A DNA stretch of 64,000 nt. Origin: Egibacteraceae bacterium (lineage in GTDB: Bacteria > Actinomycetota > Nitriliruptoria > Euzebyales > Egibacteraceae). A model generated the notes under the pieces. That model made no database searches. It was given only the letters and a program-made list of their open reading frames with translations, and was not told the DNA's origin. Within the stretch, counting starts at the first letter, position 1, and every line of letters starts with the position of its first letter. Of this stretch, positions 29,408 through 37,798 are shown piece after piece. A program made the position numbers and the translations under genes. The stretch spans positions 16,487-80,486 of the forward strand of contig JAUJMQ010000001.1 in the NCBI GenBank assembly GCA_030446775.1. The letters run 5' to 3'.

Positions 29408-30712
29408 GTGACCACCGAAACCGCTGCGACGCGACCCGACCTCGCCGACGACCTGCTGCGCTTTGTGGACGCGGCGCCCAGCCCGTTCCACGCCGTCGCC
29501 GAGATGGGCCGGCGGCTCGCCGAGACGGGGTTCACCACGCTCGACGAACGCCAGCACTGGTCGCTGGAGCCCGGCGACCGGCGCTTCGTCGTCCGCGACG
29601 GCGGCAGCATCGTCGCCTTCGTCGTCGGAGCCACCCCCGTCCCGGACGCCGGCTTCAGGCTGGTGGGCGCCCACACCGACTCCCCCACACTCAAGGTCCG
29701 CCCCGTGCCGGACGTGCGGCGGGCCGGCTACCGGCTGGTCGGCGTCGAGCCGTACGGCGGGGCGCTGCTGCACACCTGGCTCGACCGGGATCTCACGCTC
29801 GCCGGCCGCGTCGCGGTCGGGGGGACGGCGGTGCCGTCCAGGTTCGCCCCGTCCACCTGCCGGGGGCGTGCCTGCGGGTGCCGTCGCTGGCGATCCACCT
29901 GTTCCGCGAGCTGCGCGAGGAGGGGCTGAAGCTCGACCCCCAGCGCCATGTCGTCCCGGTGTGGGGGCCCGACGACGGCGGACACTGCTCGAGGCGGTCG
30001 TCGCGCATGTGGGGGTGGCCGCCGACGCGCTGCTCGGCACCGACCTCGTGGCGGCCGACACGCAGCCCGCGGCCCGCGGCGGAGCGGGGGGCGCGTACCT
30101 GTTCGCCCCGCGACTGGACAACCTCGCATCGTGTCACGCCGGGCTGCACGCCCTGCTGGCAGCGACCGAGCCGACCCCGCACACGCGCGTGCTCGTGGCC
30201 AACGACCACGAGGAGGTCGGGTCCGCCAGTGCCGAGGGGGCGCGCGGCTCGTTCCTGGCCGATGTCCTGGCCCGGGTCGCCGCCGCGACCGTCGACGACC
30301 GCTGACGCCCAGGCCCTGCCCATGGCGCTCGCGGTCCCGGCTGGTCAGCGCCGACATGGCCCACGCGGTGCACCCCAACTACGCCGACCGCCACGACGCC
30401 GAGCACCGGCCGCGGCTGGGCGGTGGACCGGTGATCAAGTCCAACGCCAACCAGTCCTACGCGACCGATGCCGGCAGCGGGGCCGCACGCTGCGCCGACG
30501 TGGGCGTCCGCCCGCAGGCGTTCGTGACCCGCGCCGACCTGCCGTGCGGCTCGACGATCGGTCCGCTGACCGCCACGCGGCTGGGGATCGCCACCGTCGA
30601 CGTCGGCAACCCGATGCTGTCCATGCACTCGGTCCGCGAGCAGTGTGCCGCCGCGGACGTCGCGCCGATGGTCGCCGCGCTCACCGCGCACTACCGCGCA
30701 GCCGACGGCTGA
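29408..30712 (+). CDS. M18 family aminopeptidase, frame interrupted
   Basis: Dinuclear zinc aminopeptidase of about 434 residues (PepB/aspartyl-aminopeptidase group). Diagnostic blocks are all present: FRLVGAHTDSPTLKVRP, LFAPRLDNLASCHAGL, VLVANDHEEVGSASAEGA, VSADMAHAVHPNYADRH, PCGSTIGPLTATRLGI and NPMLSMHSVREQ. They lie in three frames, with changes near 29835-29860, near 29980 and near 30305. All catalytic residues survive, so the breaks are more likely sequence errors than decay. Start GTG at 29408 (VTTETAATRPDLADDLLRFV). Confidence 0.88.
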
Positions 30713-30768
30713 CCGGTCGGCCGTCGCGGCGCGGCGGCCCGCGGCGTTCGCGCGGTTAGGCTGCCGTC

Positions 30769-31959
30769 ATGGCCTTCCGCCTCAACCCGCGTGAGCTCCT
30801 CGGGCGCAACGCTGCACCCCCGCAAGCCATGGACGACGCGGCGGCGGCGCGCGCCGCGCAGGCGGCCGAACAGGCGGTGATCGCCGAGCGCGAGGAGGAC
30901 GAGCTCGTCCGCCGCCAGCCGCTGTCGCAGCGGCCGCTCGTGCGGGCCGGCGCGTTCTCCTGGTCGCTGGTGGGCGTCCTGCTGCTCGCGGCCGTCGCGC
31001 TGTTCGTGGTCGGGCGGCTGTCGGTCGTCGTCGTGCCGCTGGTCATCGCGCTGTTCCCGGCCGCGGTGCTCGTGCCTCCCGCGCAGCGGCTCAAGCGCCG
31101 CGGCCTGCCCGACTCCGCGGCGGCGCTGCTCGTGCTCGTCGGCGCCATCGCGCTGTTCGTGCTGCTGTTCCGCCTGCTCACGCCGTCGGTGGCCGGCGAG
31201 CTGGAGGGGCTCGGCGAGAGCCTCGACGCGGGCTACCGGCAGGTTCGCCGCATCCTGCTGTCGGGACCGCTGGGGCTTGACCCCGTACCGCTCGACGACG
31301 TCGTCGCGGGGCTGCAGGAGCGGTTCGCCGAGAGCAGCGGCGAGCTCGGCCCCCGGATCCTGGAGGCGGGCATCGTCCTCGTCGAGGGCATCGCCGGCCT
31401 CGTGTTGGGGTTGTTCGCGCTGTTCTTCTACCTCAAGGACGGGCCCAAGATCGCCGCGTGGATGCGTGACCTGTTCCCCCGCCGCGCCCGCGCCGACGTG
31501 CAGGCGTGCGGCGACCGGGTGTGGTTCACGATCGGCGCCTACATCCGGGGTCTGCTGGCGATCGGGCTCGTCGACGCGGTCCTGATCGGGGTGGGCCTGG
31601 CCCTGCTGCGGGTGCCGCTGGCGCTGCCGCTGGCCGTGCTCGTGTTCTTCGGGGCGCTGTTCCCCATCGTCGGGGCGTTCCTCGCGGGCACCGTGGCGGT
31701 GCTCGTCGCGCTCGCCACGAACGGTCCCGGCGCCGCCGTGGCGGTGCTGCTGCTCATCGTCGCGGTCCAGCAGCTCGAGGGCCACATCCTCGCGCCGATC
31801 CTCCTCGGCCGGGCGACCGAGCTGCATCCCCTGGCCGTCATCGCCGCGCTCACCGCCGGCGCCGTCCTCGGTGGTGTGCTCGGCGCCTTCCTGTCGGTGC
31901 CGATCGCCTCCAGCGGCGCGCGGGTCGTGGGCTACATTCGCGAGCGCGTGCCCGGCTGA
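30769..31959 (+). CDS. AI-2E family transporter
   Basis: Membrane protein of 396 residues with about eight helices, in the arrangement typical of PF01594: a paired helix at residues 62-100 (VGVLLLAAVALFVVGRLSVV), a soluble segment to about 200, then FYLKDGPKIAAWMRDLFPRR, GDRVWFTIGAYIRGLLAIGL and QQLEGHILAPILLGRATELH, the family's most conserved block. Members export quorum or other small molecules or exchange ions; the substrate is unknown. The N-terminal 60 residues are charged and cytoplasmic. ATG at 30769. Confidence 0.9.
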   Translation: MAFRLNPRELLGRNAAPPQAMDDAAAARAAQAAEQAVIAEREEDELVRRQPLSQRPLVRAGAFSWSLVGVLLLAAVALFVVGRLSVVVVPLVIALFPAAVLVPPAQRLKRRGLPDSAAALLVLVGAIALFVLLFRLLTPSVAGELEGLGESLDAGYRQVRRILLSGPLGLDPVPLDDVVAGLQERFAESSGELGPRILEAGIVLVEGIAGLVLGLFALFFYLKDGPKIAAWMRDLFPRRARADVQACGDRVWFTIGAYIRGLLAIGLVDAVLIGVGLALLRVPLALPLAVLVFFGALFPIVGAFLAGTVAVLVALATNGPGAAVAVLLLIVAVQQLEGHILAPILLGRATELHPLAVIAALTAGAVLGGVLGAFLSVPIASSGARVVGYIRERVPG

Positions 31960-32032
31960 GGCGCATACCGGTCCGGCCCGGTGGGCAACCTGTCGTCGTT
32001 GCAGTCCTAACGATCCGGCAGGAGCCCCCGCC

Positions 32033-32671
32033 ATGGCTGAGCGCATCCGCTTCCACTTCGACCCGCTGTGCCCGTGGTGCTACCAGACCTCGCGCTGGGT
32101 GCACCGGCTCGTGGAGCTGGGCACCGTCGAGGTCGACTGGGCGGTGTTCTCACTGGAGCTCGTCAACGCCGGCAACGCCGACGTCATGGACAAGGGCCAC
32201 GCGCGCTCCGCGGCGGCGCTGCGGACGGCGATCGTCGTGCGTGACGACAGCGGCAGCGGCGCGGTCGGGCGCTTCTACGCCGAGTTCGGCGCCGCGGTGC
32301 ACGAGCGTGGCGAGGCGGTGGACGACCCCGCGGTGATCACCGCCGCGCTGGAGGCCGCCGATCTGCCCTCGGCCCTGCTGGACAAGGCCCTCGCCGACGA
32401 CAGCACCTGGGCGGCGGTCACCGCCGAGCACACGGCACTCGTCGAGAGAACCCGCAGCTTCGGCGTCCCCACGATCGTGTTGGACGGGGGAGAGGGGCCG
32501 GCGATCTTCGGCCCCGTCGTCAGCGACGTCCCCGGCGACGACGACGCCGTCGAGCTGTGGCGCCACGTGGCGTGGCTGACCCGCTACGCGAACTTCTCCG
32601 AGCTCAAGCGTGACCGGGTGGCCGATCCGGACCTGGAGTCGGTGCGGCGCTCGAAGGCCGCCAAGAGCTAG
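32033..32671 (+). CDS. DsbA-family oxidoreductase, mycothiol-dependent nitroreductase-like
   Basis: Protein of 212 residues related to Rv2466c. The active site is FDPLCPWCYQTSRWV; the cis-Pro loop is GVPTIVLDG; and the C-terminal block FGPVVSDVPGDDDAVELW, then ANFSELKRDRV, follows the Rv2466c layout. Such enzymes are mycothiol-linked and cytoplasmic, consistent with no signal peptide. Start ATG at 32033 with AGGAG upstream. Its end overlaps the convergent aminotransferase gene by four bases. Confidence 0.88.
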   Translation: MAERIRFHFDPLCPWCYQTSRWVHRLVELGTVEVDWAVFSLELVNAGNADVMDKGHARSAAALRTAIVVRDDSGSGAVGRFYAEFGAAVHERGEAVDDPAVITAALEAADLPSALLDKALADDSTWAAVTAEHTALVERTRSFGVPTIVLDGGEGPAIFGPVVSDVPGDDDAVELWRHVAWLTRYANFSELKRDRVADPDLESVRRSKAAKS

Positions 32672-33471
32672 CGCCGGCCGCGTCGGGCGTCGCGCAGCGC
32701 GACCGACAGCTGGTCGCGCAGCGGCGTCGAACCGTCGAACGGGGTGTCGTCGACCCGGCGCACCGCGAGCAGGTCGCGGATCGACGAGCAGACCATCACC
32801 TCGTCGGCCGCGAGGAGGTGATCCAGGGGGCGCGGCTCGACGACGACCCCGACGCCGGCCTCGTCGGCGAGCGCGATCACCGTGCGGCGGCTGATCGAGT
32901 CGATGATCCCGAGATCCGGCGGCGGGCTGAACAGGCGGCCGTCGGCGGCCCACAGGACCGCGAACGTCGGGCCCTCCAGGACCCAGCCCTCCAGCGACAC
33001 GAGCAGCGCGTCGTCGCCGCCCGCGGCCCTGGCCGCACGGGTCGCGGCCATGTTCGGCAGGTAGGACATCGTCTTGGCGCCGGCCGGGCCGTACGTCCCC
33101 AGCGGCCGGATCCACGGCGCCGATCGGACGACGAGACGAGCCGGCGGGTCCCGCCGCGGCTGCTCGGTGACGGTGAGCACCCGCGTTCCCGACGCCGTGA
33201 CGTACAGCCGCAGCGCCGCGTCGCCGTCGACCCCGTGGAGCAGGCGGGCGGCCTCCGCGGCGAGCATGTCGATGTCGGGAGCCGGCAGGTCGACGGCGGT
33301 GAGGGACACCGCCAGCCGGTCGAGGTGGTCGCCCAGCCGGAACGGGCGACCGTCCCACACGCCGACGGTCTCGAAGGCGCCGTCGCCTCGCGCGAAGCCC
33401 TCGTCGGTGACGGCCACGCGGGCTCGCTCGACCGCCGAGAGCTCCCCGTCGACCAGTGCCCTCGCGTCCAT
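32668..33471 (-). CDS. class IV aminotransferase (PabC / branched-chain type)
   Basis: PLP enzyme of 267 residues. N-terminal VTDEGFARGDGAFETVGVWD is the family's opening block; the Schiff-base Lys is in GAKTMSYLPNMAATRAA; the PLP-phosphate region is EGWVLEGPTFAVLWAADGRL and SRRTVIALADEAGVGV. Candidates are 4-amino-4-deoxychorismate lyase or a D-/branched-chain amino acid aminotransferase; sequence alone does not decide. ATG at 33471. Confidence 0.88.
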   Translation of the reverse strand: MDARALVDGELSAVERARVAVTDEGFARGDGAFETVGVWDGRPFRLGDHLDRLAVSLTAVDLPAPDIDMLAAEAARLLHGVDGDAALRLYVTASGTRVLTVTEQPRRDPPARLVVRSAPWIRPLGTYGPAGAKTMSYLPNMAATRAARAAGGDDALLVSLEGWVLEGPTFAVLWAADGRLFSPPPDLGIIDSISRRTVIALADEAGVGVVVEPRPLDHLLAADEVMVCSSIRDLLAVRRVDDTPFDGSTPLRDQLSVALRDARRGRR

Positions 33472-33482
33472 GGCGTCGCAGG

Positions 33483-34025
33483 CTATCCCCCGCCCTGCGG
33501 CACCTCGGCGCTCGTGCCCGCTGCCGGCCGCCCGAGCTGCTCCAGCAGCGCCGCTCCCACCGAGAAGTCGCCGCGGCGGCCCTTCCACACGTCGCCGAGA
33601 CGGTCGTGGTCGACGCGTCCGGCGGCGTCGGGCGGCCTGCCTGCGAGCACCTCGGTCACCGCAGCCGTCAGGGCGGCCGGCTCCACCGGCCCGTCGTCTG
33701 CGGGGAAGACCTCCAGCACCTCCCAGACGTCGGCCAGGCGTCGCTGCTCGCGCCCCGCCGGGAACGCGTCACCGGCTGGGTCGGCGGCGGCGGCGAGGCC
33801 CTGCAGGACGACTTCGAACAGGTCGTGGGGGTTCACGCCCGGGGGCATGCGAAAGCGCGCGGGCGGGTGCAGCCGCCACTCCAGGCGCGCACCGCCGGGG
33901 CCGTTGTCCTCCAGCCACACCTGCCACCCTCGGGCATAGGAGTCCAGCGGCGGGCCCAGCCGCTCGTCGAGCAGCTCGAGGAGCGCCGGGTCCACGCGGT
34001 AGACGCAGGTCGCGGTGAGCGCCAT
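33483..34025 (-). CDS. hypothetical protein
   Basis: Protein of 180 residues starting MALTATCVYRVDPALLELLD. Contains WQVWLEDNGPGGARLEWRLH and PPGVNPHDLFEVVLQGLAAA, then an acidic, Pro-rich C-terminal half. No membrane helix or known motif. The ATG at 34025 directly abuts the stop of the PPOX-like gene, and its stop lies 12 bases before the aminotransferase, suggesting a three-gene minus-strand operon. Function unknown. Confidence 0.7.
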   Translation of the reverse strand: MALTATCVYRVDPALLELLDERLGPPLDSYARGWQVWLEDNGPGGARLEWRLHPPARFRMPPGVNPHDLFEVVLQGLAAAADPAGDAFPAGREQRRLADVWEVLEVFPADDGPVEPAALTAAVTEVLAGRPPDAAGRVDHDRLGDVWKGRRGDFSVGAALLEQLGRPAAGTSAEVPQGGG

Positions 34026-34856
34026 CTACTCGGGCAACGTCAGCGTCGCGGGTTCCGCGGGGACGTCGACGCCGTGCACGGACGCTCCGCGCCACGACGT
34101 CGCGCGCCGGACTTGCAGGGCTCCGCCGCGGACCGCTCCGGCGAGCGCGACACCGACGGGCAGGCCGGCGTCGGTCGCCTCCAGCGCCACGACCGCGGGC
34201 GCCCCCTCCGCCGCCGCGCGGCCGGGGGGCAGCGTCAACGCGAAGCCCGCCCCCCACACGGCGGGGCCGATCTCCAGCCCCCCTGGTCCCGCCGTCGCCA
34301 CGACGACGTCGCGCCGCCCCGCGAGCACGCGGCGGACGTCGGGGGCGACGACGACCGGCAGCGCCGGGGCGATCCCCGGGCCGGGCGACGGCCAGCGCAC
34401 CGACCCGAGACGGTCCAGGCGCAGCCGCACCGCGACCCGGTTGCGTGGCAGGACGCGGGTCGGTGAGATCGGACGGCGGGAGATCGCAGCCACGAGGCGC
34501 GGGGCGCTGCGGGCGGCGAGCGCGGTCAGGGCGGCCGCGACGCCCGGGGCGTGCAAGGCGAGGCTGCGTGGGTCGTGCAGTCCGTACACCCGCGCCGTCG
34601 CCGCCACGACGACGGCCGGCTCGGCGGCGCCGGCGAGCACGACACAGGCGCCGCACGCGGGGTCGGAACGCAACGCGGCCACCTCGGCGCTGTCGGCGGG
34701 CAGCGACAGCCACAGCTGCGCGCCGTCGGACCAGAACGTCGTCGCCACGAGCAGCGGCCCCCGGGGGCCGCGGCAGGCGAGCATGCAGCGCGTGGCGCGG
34801 TCGAGCAGGGACGCAGCAGCCGGCTCGACGCTCGGCCCATCGGTCCGGTTCGACAC
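34026..34856 (-). CDS. pyridoxamine 5'-phosphate oxidase-like flavin-binding-fold protein
   Basis: Protein of 276 residues that appears to hold two split-barrel-like halves. The first has MLACRGPRGPLLVATTFWSD and LWLSLPADSAEVAALRSDPA, the second VVVATAGPGGLEIGPAVWGA. The pattern fits the PPOX/flavin-reductase-like fold (small-molecule oxidase or F420/haem binder). No decisive ligand residues seen. Start GTG at 34856 (VSNRTDGPSVEP). First gene of the minus-strand group that ends with the class IV aminotransferase. Confidence 0.65.
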   Translation of the reverse strand: MSNRTDGPSVEPAAASLLDRATRCMLACRGPRGPLLVATTFWSDGAQLWLSLPADSAEVAALRSDPACGACVVLAGAAEPAVVVAATARVYGLHDPRSLALHAPGVAAALTALAARSAPRLVAAISRRPISPTRVLPRNRVAVRLRLDRLGSVRWPSPGPGIAPALPVVVAPDVRRVLAGRRDVVVATAGPGGLEIGPAVWGAGFALTLPPGRAAAEGAPAVVALEATDAGLPVGVALAGAVRGGALQVRRATSWRGASVHGVDVPAEPATLTLPE

Positions 34857-34956
34857 GCATCCTCCACGGCTGAGGCTCGCGGGGCTGAGGCTCCCGGGCG
34901 GCAGCGGCTCTAGCATCCCCGGGGACCCGCCCGGCACTCACCCGAGGAACCCGTCA

Positions 34957-35268
34957 ATGTCGTTCGTCGCGATCAACGTGCTCACCGTGCCGCCGCCCAT
35001 GCGGGAGGTGCTCGAGCAGCGGTTTGCCAACCGCGCGGGCGCGATCGACGAGATGCCCGGGTTCGAGGCCTTCGAGCTGCTGCGGCCGGCGGAGGGGCAG
35101 GACGCCTACTTCGTCTACACCCGCTGGGAGAGCCGCGAGGCGTTCGAGGGCTGGATGTCGTCGCAGGCCTTCGGCCAGGGGCACGCGCAGGCGTCGGCCG
35201 ACGGGCCCGCGGCCACGGGGTCGCAGGTGTGGACCTTCGAGGTGGCCCAGGCCAAGGCCCGCGCCTGA
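34957..35268 (+). CDS. IsdG/MhuD-like haem-degrading monooxygenase
   Basis: Protein of 103 residues with a dimeric alpha+beta-barrel ABM fold. MSFVAINVLTVPPPMREVLE aligns with the MhuD start, and the catalytic set is present: Asn7, Trp66 in REAFEGWMSSQAF, and His76, one residue later than MhuD His75. PGFEAFELLRPAEGQDAYFV matches the central MhuD strand. It likely opens the haem ring to release iron. No haem importer is adjacent. ATG at 34957. Confidence 0.87.
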   Translation: MSFVAINVLTVPPPMREVLEQRFANRAGAIDEMPGFEAFELLRPAEGQDAYFVYTRWESREAFEGWMSSQAFGQGHAQASADGPAATGSQVWTFEVAQAKARA

Positions 35269-35303
35269 CGCGGCCCGGCTCGACGGCGCGCGGGCGTGGG
35301 GCC

Positions 35304-36104
35304 GTGAGCAGCGACCGGCCAGCGAGGCCGACGTGGGCGCTGCACACACCGCTCACGACCGAACAGGTCAACCTGCGGCTCGTGGCGCTGGAGGCCGCCG
35401 GGCTGCTGGGGGTCGTCGAGGTCGACGGCCGCGCCACCGTCCATCTGCCGGTGCGCGCCGACGTCGGTCTGCCGGGCCGCTGGGAGGAGGTCCGCCCACG
35501 CGACTGGAACGCCCAGTGGAAGGCAGGCATCGCGCCGGTGACCGTCGGGGCGGTCACGATCGTGCCGCCGTGGCTGGCCGCGCCGGATACAGGTCCGGGC
35601 TCGGTGGTGCTGCGCATCGAGCCCGCCCAGGCGTTCGGCACCGGTCACCACGAGACCACGACCGGCTGCATGGCGGCGCTGCAGGAGATCGCCCTGCGGG
35701 GGCGCACGGTCCTGGACGTGGGCACCGGCACGGGGGTGTTGGCCCTGACGGCCGCGAAGCTGGGCGCCGGCCGGGTCGTCGCGGTCGACGTCGACCCCCT
35801 CGCGGTCGTCGCCGCGCGCGCCAACGCCCAGGCCAACGGCGTCCGCGTCGATGTGCGACCGGGCTCGGCCGACGCGGTCGAGGGACGCTTCGACGTCGTC
35901 GTGGCCAACCTCGACACGGCGACGCTGTCGCGGCTCGCCCCGGTGCTCGAGGCCATGTCGGCCCCCGCGGGCTCGCTCAGCGCGTCGGGCGTCGCCACCG
36001 CGCGGCGGGGCGACGCCGAGGTGGCGCTACGCGACGCCGGCATGGCCGTGCGCGCCCGGGCCGGCCGCGAGTGGACCGTCCTGCTGGCGCGCGTCGCCGG
36101 CTGA
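35304..36104 (+). CDS. PrmA-like ribosomal protein L11 / protein methyltransferase
   Basis: Protein of 266 residues. A short N-terminal domain with RDWNAQWKAGIAPVTVGAVT and the PrmA hallmark EPAQAFGTGHHETTTGCMAA precede the SAM motif LDVGTGTGVLALTAAKLGAG and the catalytic-site segment VVVANLDTATLSRLAPVLE, where most PrmA have NI; here NL. It trimethylates L11 in other bacteria; the smaller N-terminal domain leaves some doubt about substrate. Start GTG at 35304. Confidence 0.85.
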   Translation: MSSDRPARPTWALHTPLTTEQVNLRLVALEAAGLLGVVEVDGRATVHLPVRADVGLPGRWEEVRPRDWNAQWKAGIAPVTVGAVTIVPPWLAAPDTGPGSVVLRIEPAQAFGTGHHETTTGCMAALQEIALRGRTVLDVGTGTGVLALTAAKLGAGRVVAVDVDPLAVVAARANAQANGVRVDVRPGSADAVEGRFDVVVANLDTATLSRLAPVLEAMSAPAGSLSASGVATARRGDAEVALRDAGMAVRARAGREWTVLLARVAG

Positions 36105-36186
36105 CGGCGCCGGCGGTCGGCTGACGGCCCGCCATCGGTGCTGCGGCGCGGCCACCGGCTGGCGGCCGGTGGGGTCGTAAACGCCC

Positions 36187-36213
36187 GATACCCCGGCACA
36201 TGTCCGGGGTCTC
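36187..36213 (+). terminator. hairpin in the prmA-rumA gap
   Basis: GATACCCCGG and CCGGGGTCTC form a 10-bp stem with one mismatch and a seven-base loop. It lies about 85 bases after the PrmA-like stop. The rest of this 297-bp gap holds a short tandem GGGGTCCCGAT repeat at about 36356-36377 and nothing else I can support. Confidence 0.5.
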
Positions 36214-36401
36214 GAGTCCGCGTCGAGCCGCCGCGCCCGACACGGTGGGCACCTTGCCGGTCAGGCCGCCGCGCCAGACCGCCGGTGCTCGTGGTACCTC
36301 GTTGTTCTCCGCGTCGGGCACGGATTCCTGCTCGATCGGCGGAAAAAGACAAAAGGGGTCCCGATAGGGGTCCCGATGAGGCGCGCGGCTACCATCCCGG
36401 C

Positions 36402-37631
36402 ATGCCGTCGACGGAGGTCGTGTCCCTGTCCGGGCTGGCCTTCGGCGGCGAGGCCGTCGGCCGGCTGGCCGACGGCTGCGCCGTGTTCGTCGCCTTCGCG
36501 ATACCCGGCGAGACGGTGCGGGTCGAGGTCACCCAGCGCCGTCGGTCGTGGGCACGGGCCCGGCTCGTCGAGATCATCGAGCCGTCCCCCGACCGTGTCG
36601 AGCCGCCCTGCCCGTACTTCGGCCCCGGCCGCTGCGGCGGCTGCCGGCTGCAGCATGTCTCCGGCGAGCGGCAGGCGGCGATGGCACGCCAGATCGTCAC
36701 CGAGACGCTGCAGCGGCTCGGGCGCATCGGCGATCCGCCGGTCGCCGACACGGTGCGCCCCGCCGGCTACGGCTACCGCAGCCGCGCTCGCTTCGCGGTC
36801 GACGACCAGGGCCGGCTCGCGTACCGCCGCGCCGGCAGCCACGACCTGCTGGCCGTCGACCGCTGCCTGCTGCTGACCGACGCCGCGCAGGCGCTGCGCG
36901 ACGCCGCCGGCGACCAGTGGCGGGGAGCCGACGAGGTCGAGGTCCGCAGCGCCGGCCCCGCCGGCGCCCTCGTGATCCGGGCCGACGGCGACCCGCCACC
37001 GCTGCCGCCCGGCGACGTTCCGGTCGCGCTGCGGCGCGCGGGCGGCCGCCCCCGGGCGCTGCGCGGCGACCCCCTCCGGCACCAGCGCGGCGGTGGCGTC
37101 GACGTTCTCGTCTCGCCGGCGAGCTTCTTCCAGGCCAACCGTGCCGGTGGCGAGATCCTGCTCGCCCTCGTGCGCGCCGCCGCCGCGGTCGCGCCCGGCG
37201 ACACGGCGATCGACCTGTTCTGTGGGGTGGGGCTGTTCGCGCGCGGGCTCGCCGCCGACGGTGCCGACGTGACCGCGGTGGAGGGCTCCGCCGCGGCCGT
37301 GGCCGACGCCGAGCGCAATCTCGCCGGGCTCGCGCAGGTCGTCCGCGCGCCGGCCGGCGAGGCGGTCGCGGCCCTGCGGGAGGCCGGCCGCACCGTGGAC
37401 GTCGTCGTGCTCAATCCGCCCCGCAAGGGCGCCGGAGCCACCCTGACGACCGACCTCGCCGCCGTGGCGACCCGGACCATCGTCTACGTCGCCTGCGACC
37501 CGGCGGCGCTGGCCCGCGACGCCCGCACCCTCGGCGACGCCGGCTGGGCCCTGACCGAGGCCGTGCCCGTCGATCAGTTCGCCCAGACCGGTCAGATCGA
37601 GGTCGTGGCGACCTTCCGCCCGGCGGGCTGA
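36402..37631 (+). CDS. TrmA/RumA-family RNA uracil C5-methyltransferase
   Basis: Protein of 409 residues. An N-terminal TRAM domain (GEAVGRLADGCAVFVAFAIP) precedes an iron-sulfur motif with cysteines in CPYFGPGRCGGCRLQHV and a fourth in AVDRCLLL. SAM binding is DLFCGVGLFARGLAADGADV, the catalytic base region VVLNPPRKGA, and the nucleophilic Cys lies in YVACDPAALARD. It methylates uracil C5 in rRNA or tRNA (RlmD/RlmC/TrmA class). Complete and intact. ATG at 36402. Confidence 0.92.
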   Translation: MPSTEVVSLSGLAFGGEAVGRLADGCAVFVAFAIPGETVRVEVTQRRRSWARARLVEIIEPSPDRVEPPCPYFGPGRCGGCRLQHVSGERQAAMARQIVTETLQRLGRIGDPPVADTVRPAGYGYRSRARFAVDDQGRLAYRRAGSHDLLAVDRCLLLTDAAQALRDAAGDQWRGADEVEVRSAGPAGALVIRADGDPPPLPPGDVPVALRRAGGRPRALRGDPLRHQRGGGVDVLVSPASFFQANRAGGEILLALVRAAAAVAPGDTAIDLFCGVGLFARGLAADGADVTAVEGSAAAVADAERNLAGLAQVVRAPAGEAVAALREAGRTVDVVVLNPPRKGAGATLTTDLAAVATRTIVYVACDPAALARDARTLGDAGWALTEAVPVDQFAQTGQIEVVATFRPAG

Positions 37632-37798
37632 ACGCGAGCCGGCGACCGGGACTCTGCGGCGAGCTCACCGAGCCGGCACCGGCGACGGTGGGAGGACGTC
37701 GGCGGCTCCGGCCCGCCGTGCCGCCCCGCCCCCGGACCGGTGGGGCGGGCAGTTCCCCGCGTCGCACCGGCCGGCACCCGGGCCACTAGCCTGGCGTC

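Noticed and set aside
36350..36380. Short tandem GGGGTCCCGAT as CRISPR-like repeat
   Set aside because: Only two adjacent copies with no spacers; it is a simple direct repeat.
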